64,000 nt of DNA from contig NZ_JAGHKP010000002.1 of the NCBI RefSeq assembly GCF_017742215.1, positions 62,001 through 126,000 of the forward strand. Direction: 5' to 3'. Positions 54,534-61,063 of the stretch are shown piece by piece. The position numbers were made by a program, and so were the translations under genes. The stretch is from Chitinophaga chungangae (GTDB lineage: Bacteria; Bacteroidota; Bacteroidia; Chitinophagales; Chitinophagaceae). Numbering within the stretch: position 1 is the first letter of the stretch; every line of letters begins with the position of its first letter. The notes beneath the pieces were generated by a model. The model did no database searches. It had not been told where the DNA came from and saw only the letters and a program-made list of their open reading frames with translations.

Positions 54534-55733
54534 TTAATAGCCGGTATGCGCGCGCATCTGGTCTTCATAATCGTTCAACCTGTCCAGCACCCGGCTCAGC
54601 CAGTTTTTACAGGTCGTTACGGTAGCGAGGCTGGGATTGAAAAATTTCAGCCTGAAAACATCTTCCATTCCCGCGTCCGTTTTTTTCAGCTGCAGCATGT
54701 TGGCCACGGCGGCGAACAATTGCTGGACAGACGTGGAGCGGATGATCCCTTCTTCCATGTACACTCTCGCCATCAGCGCCGCCTGCGGAATGGCGAGGAA
54801 AGCGGTCATCTTTTCTTCTTCCGGGTTTGCGGCGGCAGGCGGCTGTGCGATGGTGGTCATCAGCGTGCGGATGAAGATGCGTTCTTCTTCCAGCCATGCA
54901 GCCAATTGATCTTTGATGTGAAAACCGTTGGCCTGGAAACCTTTCCCGTCGCGGAACGGCGGGATGTTCCTGATCTCCCGGATGCACCAGGTGAGGGTAT
55001 TGACGCGGCCCTGCATGTCGCTGAACTGGCGGAGCCACCTGCGCATGCGGCTGGTGCAGTAAAGGAAATATTCCGCCGAATTGAAGTTGAGGTGCACGAG
55101 CAGGAAATGCGCTTCCAGGTTGAACTGGTCCGCGGGCACGGATTCGAAGCTGGCGGCGGTCACCAGTTGGCCGAGCAGGTCGCGGTAATACGCGAGCTCC
55201 TGGAAACTGATCCGCACGTCTGCATCTCCGGTGAAACGTTTTACCGGCGCCAGCACCAGTTCCAGCAGGTCCGGGTCGAGGCCGCTTTTTTTCAGTTCGC
55301 GTTCCGCCGCTTTGAGCCTGGGCTGCAGCTGTTGCCGCGCTCTTGCGGCGTAGCTGAGCGGCAGGTGCAGGCCTGGCAGCAGGAGTTTACTGAAATGCTG
55401 TTCCATCGCTACCAGCACGGCCTGCAGCATTTCTTCCACGGAACCGTAAAATATATCGGTCTCGTCTGGCGCGGCGGATGCGGGCAAAGTGGCGCGATGG
55501 CCGAAACGGAAACGGTGAATGGTGTCCAGCAGTTCCACGCACATGTTTTGCCACTGGCGGATCATGGCGGCGTGCGCGGGATCTTCCGGCGATGAGGACA
55601 GCTCCAGCAGCTGGCCGGTGATACGGAGTTTTTCTTCCTGCACGCGGCTGAGGTAAGCGGGCAGGCTGCCGGTATTTTTCACCAGCATTTCCGGGCTGAG
55701 TTGTACCGTTACAAATTGGTTAAATGTTCTCAT
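54534..55733 (-). CDS. Divergent RteC-like protein, long form
   Basis: 399 residues, cytoplasmic, no membrane segment. The N-terminus (NQFVTVQLSPEMLVKNTGSL, PAYLSRVQEEKLRITGQLLE) aligns with the shorter protein at 55907-56755. The middle has FNLEAHFLLVHLNFNSAEYFLY and RMRRWLRQFSDMQ, corresponding to the VHNALYLYYRGG region of RteC. The C-terminal IPQAALMARVYMEEGIIRSTS to CKNWLSRVLDRLNDYEDQM matches the position and pattern of the RteC DNA-binding end. I do not recognise a named family; the relation to RteC is my own alignment. 35 nt from the RteC gene, so co-transcribed. Confidence 0.78.
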   Translation of the reverse strand: MRTFNQFVTVQLSPEMLVKNTGSLPAYLSRVQEEKLRITGQLLELSSSPEDPAHAAMIRQWQNMCVELLDTIHRFRFGHRATLPASAAPDETDIFYGSVEEMLQAVLVAMEQHFSKLLLPGLHLPLSYAARARQQLQPRLKAAERELKKSGLDPDLLELVLAPVKRFTGDADVRISFQELAYYRDLLGQLVTAASFESVPADQFNLEAHFLLVHLNFNSAEYFLYCTSRMRRWLRQFSDMQGRVNTLTWCIREIRNIPPFRDGKGFQANGFHIKDQLAAWLEEERIFIRTLMTTIAQPPAAANPEEEKMTAFLAIPQAALMARVYMEEGIIRSTSVQQLFAAVANMLQLKKTDAGMEDVFRLKFFNPSLATVTTCKNWLSRVLDRLNDYEDQMRAHTGY

Positions 55734-55906
55734 ATCTCGGGGATGTTATAATTCCATCAATATTCCGGGCGAGCGCGCACATATCGCTGTAAAAGTCCGG
55801 CTATAATTTTGAAAGAATTAACATCATCGTCACAGGTGTGAGATATTTTTTTCATAACCGGAAAGGTCAGGCATTTCTGGGGTCAACTGCACGTTTGTGG
55901 CGTTCT

Positions 55907-56755
55907 TCAGGAGCTCCAGGTGGTGAACAGCGTGTGCAGGAACAGTTTTTCTTCTTTGATCCATTCCTGCAGTTGGCCGCGGATGGAACCTTTACCGTGA
56001 TGCAATGCGTATTCATTAGCCGGCATATTCTTCAGTTCTTTCCCGTACCAGATCAGCAGGGCTTTTTTCTCCTGAAGGGTGCGGAGCTGCGATACTTTCC
56101 GCCGCAGCATCCTGGTGGTATACCGGAACAGTTCCGGCGAATTAAAATTGTATGCATATAAAATGTGATGAATCCGCTCGTTGACGGTCATATGCCGCAG
56201 GGGCTGCTGTGTTTGCAGGTCCTGCACAAGGCGGCGGTAATACATGATGGTGCCGAACGTAAGCTGGCCGGCGGGTTGGCGCAGCGGCGCGAAGATGAGG
56301 CGTACCAGCTCACGGTCCGCCTTTTTATCGAGCAGCTGTTTTTCCAGGGCGCGGACGCGCGGTTCCAGCTGTGTTACGACGTGGCGGGCGTATGCTTCGG
56401 GCATGTAAATATCGCGGGCCAGGTATTCCGGGAAATGTTGTTCGAGCGCGATCAGGATGTCGAGCAATACGCAGGACACTTCCCCGTAAAAAACGTGCAG
56501 CGACTTCGCCGCCTGCTGGCGGAACAGCTGCAGCACATCGAGCATGGCTACGGTTTGCATCTGGTATTGGCGCAGGGCGCGGGCGTTGGCGTCCCAGCTG
56601 GCGGAAGCCGATTGCTGGTCTATATTCCGCAGGTCTGCCGTAATCCTGAACTTTTCATTCCTGATCTCATCCAGGTAAACCGGCATCTGTCCTTCTTCAC
56701 AGATCAGATCGCCGGGAGCGAATCGTACGTACACCAATTGGTTTAACCTGTTCAT
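55907..56755 (-). CDS. Divergent RteC-like protein, short form lacking the C-terminal part
   Basis: 282 residues. The N-terminus (MNRLNQLVYVRFAPGDLI, MPVYLDEIRNEKFRITADLR) and the middle (YARHVVTQLEPRVRALEKQL, YAYNFNSPELFRYTTRMLRR) align along the long form at 54534-55733. It ends at SIRGQLQEWIKEEKLFLHTLFTTWSS, where the other protein continues for about 100 residues. The missing part is the one matching the RteC DNA-binding end, so it may be a non-DNA-binding partner. First of the three-gene run; a 173-bp gap separates it from the next. Function unknown. Confidence 0.75.
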   Translation of the reverse strand: MNRLNQLVYVRFAPGDLICEEGQMPVYLDEIRNEKFRITADLRNIDQQSASASWDANARALRQYQMQTVAMLDVLQLFRQQAAKSLHVFYGEVSCVLLDILIALEQHFPEYLARDIYMPEAYARHVVTQLEPRVRALEKQLLDKKADRELVRLIFAPLRQPAGQLTFGTIMYYRRLVQDLQTQQPLRHMTVNERIHHILYAYNFNSPELFRYTTRMLRRKVSQLRTLQEKKALLIWYGKELKNMPANEYALHHGKGSIRGQLQEWIKEEKLFLHTLFTTWSS

Positions 56756-57094
56756 TATTCACGCTGAATTTCCTATTTAAAAGACAAGATTTGGAGAAAA
56801 AAGGGTGAAAATGTGACACGCAATTTTATAATGCGATCAGCATTCAACCCTATAACACAAACATGATTGTGTATAGGGCGGCATGAAAAACTGCGGCATA
56901 GGAATGCCGTAGCTTATCACCGGCTCAACAAAATCGCGCGGGGCGCGTTGTATATGTTGTGTGTGCTGTATTAACAAAAAGCCGCCCGCCCAGGCGGGTA
57001 AAAGGCCAGGGAAAAGGTTTCCATTAACAAAAAAGAAATTATTTTTCCACCTGGTTCACCCTGATGCCTGTGATAACCTCTCTATATATTCAGA
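56756..57094. other. Hairpin-rich intergenic region between RteC-like and FecR genes
   Basis: 339 bp without a gene. Three inverted repeats follow each other: 56848-56878 (ccctataacacaa / ttgtgtataggg, one bulge), 56891-56912 (ctgcggcat / atgccgtag, one wobble) and 56985-56998 (cccgcc-ca-ggcggg). The last is preceded by AAAAA, so it reads as a terminator on the minus strand, where no gene would use it. No -7 element was found before the FecR gene. This could be a structured leader or a small RNA, but no known RNA family is recognised. Confidence 0.5.
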
Positions 57095-58222
57095 ATGGAA
57101 AACGAATTTCAAATACGCATTCTTCTCGTGAAGGAAATTTTCGGCACCATTACCGCCGAGGAGCAGGAGAAGCTGGACAAGATCCTCGCTACCAGCGAGG
57201 AAGCCCGGGCCTTGCGTATTGAAGTCAAAAACAACACCATTACCGCCGGCCGCAAGGAATTTTATACGCGGGACATGGAAGCGGATTTCCAGGAAGTGCT
57301 GCGCCGGCATCATCTAATAAAAATGCGGCGTTTACGCAACAGGCTGCTGGCCGGCGCGATGATCGCGGGCGTGCTTGCGGCCGCTTACTGGGCCTGGCCG
57401 CGGCTGCCCGAGGCTGTATCGCCGAGGCCGGTGATGCCTGCAAGAAGCCATGCCGTTGTATTGGAGTTCGCCAACGGCGAAACCGTGGCCATGCAGGATA
57501 AAGGGCTGCAGAGTTATCGCATCGGCGGTACCAGTGTGTATAAAGACAGCCGTTTTCTGCGCTTCGCCCCCGCTGCCGCCGACGCCGCCGGTTGGAACAC
57601 GCTCAGCGTGCCGCCGCGGAAAGAACAGCGGCTGCTGCTGGGAGACGGTACCGAAGTGTATCTCAACAGCGCCACCAAACTGCGGTTCCCGTTCTCCTTT
57701 CCCGAAGGGAAAAGGGAAGTGTACCTGGACGGGGAAGCATATTTTATCGTACGCAACGATCCCGCGCGGCCGTTTATCGTGCACGCAGGGCAGGCGGATA
57801 TTCAAGTGAACGGTTCGGAAGAATTTAACGTAGACGCCTATACGGCTACGAGGGTTACAACATCGCTGATAAGCGGGCAGCTGACGGTTGCCGCCGCGGG
57901 CCGGGAAGCACGGCTCATGCCGATGGAACAGGCACTGGTGGCTACCCATCAGCCCATCATGAAAAAAAAGTACGACCCGGCTTATACCACGCAGTGGGTA
58001 AACGGAGAAGTGTATTTCGACAACATGACCATCAGGGACCTGGGGAACCTGACCAGCCGCTGGTTCAATACCACGCTGCATATCGATTCCCGGGAGGCGG
58101 GCGAAAAACTGGTGACGGGAAAAACGTTCCGCAACCAGCCGCTCGACGATCTGATCGACCAGATCAATGAATTGAAAACAGCGGAGCTTTACTGGAAGAA
58201 TGGTATGCTCCACGCAAAATAG
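57095..58222 (+). CDS. FecR-family anti-sigma factor without adjacent sigma or SusC gene
   Basis: 375 residues. Its N-terminal cytoplasmic part (IRILLVKEIFGTITAEEQEKL) is followed by one membrane helix (LLAGAMIAGVLAAAYWAWP, about 84-102). The FecR domain has LLLGDGTEVYLNSATKLRFPF, GEAYFIVRNDPARPFIVHAG and NVDAYTATRVTTSLI. The C-terminal DUF4974-like part reads VYFDNMTIRDLGNLTSRWFN and INELKTAELYW. All parts look intact. No ECF sigma or SusC gene is next to it; its neighbours are RteC-like genes and a desaturase. It may act on a sigma factor encoded elsewhere or have a new partner. Confidence 0.92.
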   Translation: MENEFQIRILLVKEIFGTITAEEQEKLDKILATSEEARALRIEVKNNTITAGRKEFYTRDMEADFQEVLRRHHLIKMRRLRNRLLAGAMIAGVLAAAYWAWPRLPEAVSPRPVMPARSHAVVLEFANGETVAMQDKGLQSYRIGGTSVYKDSRFLRFAPAAADAAGWNTLSVPPRKEQRLLLGDGTEVYLNSATKLRFPFSFPEGKREVYLDGEAYFIVRNDPARPFIVHAGQADIQVNGSEEFNVDAYTATRVTTSLISGQLTVAAAGREARLMPMEQALVATHQPIMKKKYDPAYTTQWVNGEVYFDNMTIRDLGNLTSRWFNTTLHIDSREAGEKLVTGKTFRNQPLDDLIDQINELKTAELYWKNGMLHAK

Positions 58223-58340
58223 CAACATTCCAATCTGTGTATTTATGACAGCAATCCAGGCTTAAGCAAATTAGTACGCTCCATGCAAATAAGTGATGTG
58301 TAGATTAATGATAGCGAACTCCATCACGCTGAGACATTAA

Positions 58341-58370
58341 AAAAAGCCGCTCCCGTAAGAGCGGCTTTTT
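58341..58370. terminator. Bidirectional rho-independent terminator
   Basis: aaaaagccgctc pairs with gagcggcttttt (12 bp) around a 6-nt loop. A-runs and T-runs on both sides serve the convergent FecR and desaturase genes. Confidence 0.92.
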
Positions 58371-58400
58371 GATTATTCCGTTGTATAACGTCTGAATGTT

Positions 58401-59495
58401 TTATGCGGCGGGAATCGCTATGGCAGCGGGCTTCATGCCCAGCATACGCATAAACCTGAAATGCGAGCGCACCGCGCTCATCATGGTAGGCATGCTGTTG
58501 TACTGGATGCCGAACTCCTTGCATTTGGCCTCCACGATCTTGCTGATGGCCGGGTAATGCACGTGGCTGATGCGGGGGAAAAGATGGTGCTCCACCTGGT
58601 AGTTCAGCCCGCCCACGAACCATGACACTACTTTATCGCCGGGTGAAAAGTTCGCGGTGGTTTTGATCTGGTGTATCGCCCATTCGTTTTCGATCAGCTT
58701 ATCGTCTTCGCCCACGGCTTCAAACTCCGTTTCTTCCACCACATGCGCCAGCTGGAACACGATGGCGAGCGTAAAGCCCATCACCAGGTGCATGGCGATG
58801 AAACCCACTACCCAGGCTTGTGCGCCTACGACGAGTATCGGCAGCACGATGTAGAAAAACACGTAGAGCACTTTACTGCCCCAGAACACGAGATGGTCTT
58901 GCAGTTTCATTTTCTGCAACGGCGTTCTGTACACTTTGCTTGAAAAATATTTCACAAAATCCATGATGAACACCCATGCGAAAGAAGAGATGCCGTATAC
59001 GAGCACCACGTAAAAATGCTGCACACGATGCATAGGCACCCATTGCTGCGAGCTGCACTGACGCATCAGCGGGCTTTTGGCGATATCGTCGTCCACCCCG
59101 TCCACATTCGTATAGGTGTGGTGAATGATGTTGTGTTTCTGTTTCCAGATGAAGGCGTTTCCGCCGAGTGCGTTGAGCGTAAGGCCCAGTGTGTCGTTCA
59201 CCCAGTTTTTATTGGAATAGCTGCCGTGGCAGGCGTCGTGCATAACGTTGAAGCCGATACATGCCAGGGTAAATCCCAGCAGGCAGCACATGATGATACC
59301 CGCGGCCGCGTGTACCGGGAAAACCAGCAGGCTTACGTACAGCACAACTGCGACCGGTATCAGCACGATGGTTTTCAGGTACAGGTGCAGGTTGCCCGTT
59401 TTCTGTACATTGTTGGTTTTAAAATATTCTTCTACCGACGCTTTCAGGGAAGGGAAGAACAAGGCATTTTTGTTGTTGAAAGAAACTTTTGGCAT
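58401..59495 (-). CDS. Membrane fatty acid desaturase (front-end-type histidine boxes)
   Basis: 364 residues with membrane helices (IVLIPVAVVLYVSLLVF, AAGIIMCCLLGFTLACIGF, VLYVFFYIVLPILVVGAQAW, GFIAMHLVMGFTLAIVFQLA). The diiron-binding boxes are HDACH (86-90), HNIIHH (121-126) and QVEHH (300-304). Gln at the start of the third box is typical of front-end (delta-5/6-type) desaturases, though the usual fused cytochrome b5 domain is absent. It introduces a double bond in acyl chains in the inner membrane, for example for membrane fluidity. No partner reductase is adjacent. Confidence 0.93.
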   Translation of the reverse strand: MPKVSFNNKNALFFPSLKASVEEYFKTNNVQKTGNLHLYLKTIVLIPVAVVLYVSLLVFPVHAAAGIIMCCLLGFTLACIGFNVMHDACHGSYSNKNWVNDTLGLTLNALGGNAFIWKQKHNIIHHTYTNVDGVDDDIAKSPLMRQCSSQQWVPMHRVQHFYVVLVYGISSFAWVFIMDFVKYFSSKVYRTPLQKMKLQDHLVFWGSKVLYVFFYIVLPILVVGAQAWVVGFIAMHLVMGFTLAIVFQLAHVVEETEFEAVGEDDKLIENEWAIHQIKTTANFSPGDKVVSWFVGGLNYQVEHHLFPRISHVHYPAISKIVEAKCKEFGIQYNSMPTMMSAVRSHFRFMRMLGMKPAAIAIPAA

Positions 59496-59628
59496 TTTGT
59501 TGCAGGTATTACCGCCGACGTGGATAGAAATGATGAATTTGGTTCGTCACCTGATAAACACAGTTGGCATTCTGTGTAATACTAGACAAAATATCCCGGT
59601 AAATGAAATATATTATGCATTGAAAATG

Positions 59629-60369
59629 TTAAATATTCGTTCCGCCGTCTACTACAAAACCAGCGCCGGTAACGTAACTGCTCTCGGGACCAGCGAGATA
59701 GGCCACCATGGCGGCGATATCTTCCCCGGTACCAAATTCGGGAATTGCCATGATAGAACGTTCATAATCAGCGTGCGGGCCGTTGGCCGGGTTCATATCG
59801 GTATCGATCGGGCCGGGGTGAACTGCGTTGACGGTGATGCCTTTGGGGCCGAGGTCGCGGGCCATTCCTTTTGTAAGCCCTACCAGCGCGCTTTTGCTCA
59901 TGGCGTAGAGCGATCCGCCGGGGGTGGGCATTCTTTCCGCCTGGCAGCTGCCGATGTTGATGATGCGGCCTCCCCTGCCCATGTAGGCCAGCGCTGCTTT
60001 GGAGCCGGCGAATACGGCGCGCACGTTTACGGCGGATACGAGATCGAAGTCTTCGATGGTGAACTCGGTAATGTCTTTGTACAGGCCGATGCCGGCATTG
60101 TTGACGATGATATCCAGCCCGCCGAGCTCCCGGGCCGTACGGTCTACCGCGGCGGTAACCGCATGCGGGTCTGCACTGTCTGCCTGGATGGCGAGCCCTT
60201 TCACGCCTAATGCTTCTATTTCTTTTACGACGGCGGCCGCTTTTTCTGCGGAGGCCTGGTAAGTGATGGCAACGTTTGCGCCTTCTTTGGCCAGTCTTTT
60301 GGCGATGGCCGCGCCGATGCCGCGGCTGCCGCCCGTAACGAGGGCGGTTTTATGCTGTAATGTTTTCAT
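59629..60369 (-). CDS. SDR-family oxidoreductase (3-oxoacyl-ACP reductase-like)
   Basis: 246 residues. Rossmann glycine motif TGGSRGIG at 12-19, NNAG at 90-93, catalytic Ser141, Tyr155 and Lys159 (YxxxK in SLYAMSKSALVGL), and PGPIDTDM after it. It is a classical short-chain dehydrogenase using NAD(P)H, cytoplasmic. Its substrate is unknown; similar enzymes in Bacteroidota beside HxlR regulators act on carbonyl compounds or quinones. A TAnnTTTG-type box on the minus strand (60374-60381) lies so near the ATG that the transcript may be nearly leaderless. It is divergent from the HxlR gene, which is the probable regulator. Confidence 0.94.
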   Translation of the reverse strand: MKTLQHKTALVTGGSRGIGAAIAKRLAKEGANVAITYQASAEKAAAVVKEIEALGVKGLAIQADSADPHAVTAAVDRTARELGGLDIIVNNAGIGLYKDITEFTIEDFDLVSAVNVRAVFAGSKAALAYMGRGGRIINIGSCQAERMPTPGGSLYAMSKSALVGLTKGMARDLGPKGITVNAVHPGPIDTDMNPANGPHADYERSIMAIPEFGTGEDIAAMVAYLAGPESSYVTGAGFVVDGGTNI

Positions 60370-60373
60370 ACCT

Positions 60374-60431
60374 CAAAAGTAAACCGGAAGCACTAACTTT
60401 GCAGGTACAGCTAAAATTGTTAAGTACTAAC
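60374..60431. promoter_or_regulatory. Divergent SDR/HxlR promoter region with direct repeats
   Basis: On the plus strand TAACTTTG (60394-60401) is a perfect -7 box for the HxlR gene. On the minus strand TACTTTTG (60381-60374) is one for the SDR gene. The near-identical repeats aagcactaac (60388-60397) and aagtactaac (60422-60431), 34 bp apart, flank the start region and may be HxlR-binding sites. No -33 TTG is present for either promoter. Confidence 0.55.
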
Positions 60432-60443
60432 AAAAAAGTAAGT

Positions 60444-60812
60444 ATGCGAAAACAGGATTCTACAAACGCCCGCAACGAGGAATTGATCCTCCGGAATTGC
60501 GGGATGGCTTATACCCTGCATGTGATCGGCGGCCGGTGGAAAGCGTCGATTTTGTATAACCTGCTGGAGGGCCGGATGCGTTACAACGAATTGCGCAGGG
60601 CGATCCCGGGGGTTTCGGAGCGGATGCTGGTGGCGCAGCTGCGGGAGCTGGAGGAGCACGGGCTGGTGAAAAGGAACGTGTTCCCGGAGGTACCGCCGCG
60701 GGTGGAATATGAGCTGACGGAGCTGGGGAAATCGACGGAGGCGATGCTGCAGTGTATGTCTGCCTGGGGGAATATGCACCGGCAGAAAGAGCAAGTGGTT
60801 GCAGCTCAATAA
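60444..60812 (+). CDS. HxlR-family winged-helix regulator
   Basis: 122 residues from the ATG at 60444; the in-frame start at 60360 would add 28 residues and run over the promoter. The family pattern is LRNCGMAYTLHVIGGRWKASIL, then RMRYNELRRAIPGVSERMLVAQLRELEEHGLV (in two blocks) and the wing PPRVEYELTELGKS. The Cys in RNCG could be a redox or electrophile sensor as in some HxlR proteins, but this is speculative. It is divergent from the SDR gene and probably controls it. Confidence 0.93.
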   Translation: MRKQDSTNARNEELILRNCGMAYTLHVIGGRWKASILYNLLEGRMRYNELRRAIPGVSERMLVAQLRELEEHGLVKRNVFPEVPPRVEYELTELGKSTEAMLQCMSAWGNMHRQKEQVVAAQ

Positions 60813-60830
60813 AATTCTCCGGGGATTTTT

Positions 60831-60860
60831 TTGGATTTGTGAATGAAACACCTACCTTTG
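60831..60860 (+). promoter_or_regulatory. Consensus Bacteroidota promoter of tRNA-Glu
   Basis: TTG (60831-60833), 19 nt, then TACCTTTG (60853-60860), an exact match to the housekeeping promoter pattern TTG-N19-TAnnTTTG. It is 20 nt before the tRNA. Confidence 0.85.
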
Positions 60861-60880
60861 CCATCCCAAAAATGACCAAT

Positions 60881-60952
60881 GCCGCGTTGGTCAATCGGCT
60901 AAGACGCCTCCCTTTCACGGAGGAATGACGGGTTCGACTCCCGTACGCGGTA
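60881..60952 (+). tRNA. tRNA-Glu (anticodon TTC)
   Basis: 72 nt fold fully: acceptor GCCGCGT/ACGCGGT (one G-U at the end), D-arm GTC...GAC, anticodon stem CCTCC/GGAGG with loop CTTTCAC (anticodon TTC, reading GAA/GAG), T-arm ACGGG/CCCGT with loop TTCGACT. No encoded CCA. It has a consensus promoter upstream and is followed by a 40-bp perfect palindrome. Confidence 0.96.
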
Positions 60953-60963
60953 CAATACGATAT

Positions 60964-61010
60964 AAATAAGCCGCTAACATGTTAACATGTTAGCGGCTTA
61001 TTTGGTTTTT
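60964..61010. terminator. Perfect 40-bp palindrome with T-run, terminator of tRNA-Glu
   Basis: Positions 60964-61003 are an exact inverted repeat (aaataagccgctaacatgtt and its complement, centre gttaac), followed by ttgg and a five-T run. It begins 12 nt after the tRNA and can form a very long stem. Flanking T-runs suggest termination in both directions, also for the minus-strand gene ending at 61064. Confidence 0.85.
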
Positions 61011-61063
61011 CGTCCGTATGATTGAATCCTATGCTAAGATTCTTTCCCACATTGACGTTGCAG

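Noticed and set aside
55804..55811. TAATTTTG, an exact -7 match on the plus strand
   Set aside because: It points away from the minus-strand RteC-like genes and has no plus-strand gene or TTG upstream, so a chance match.
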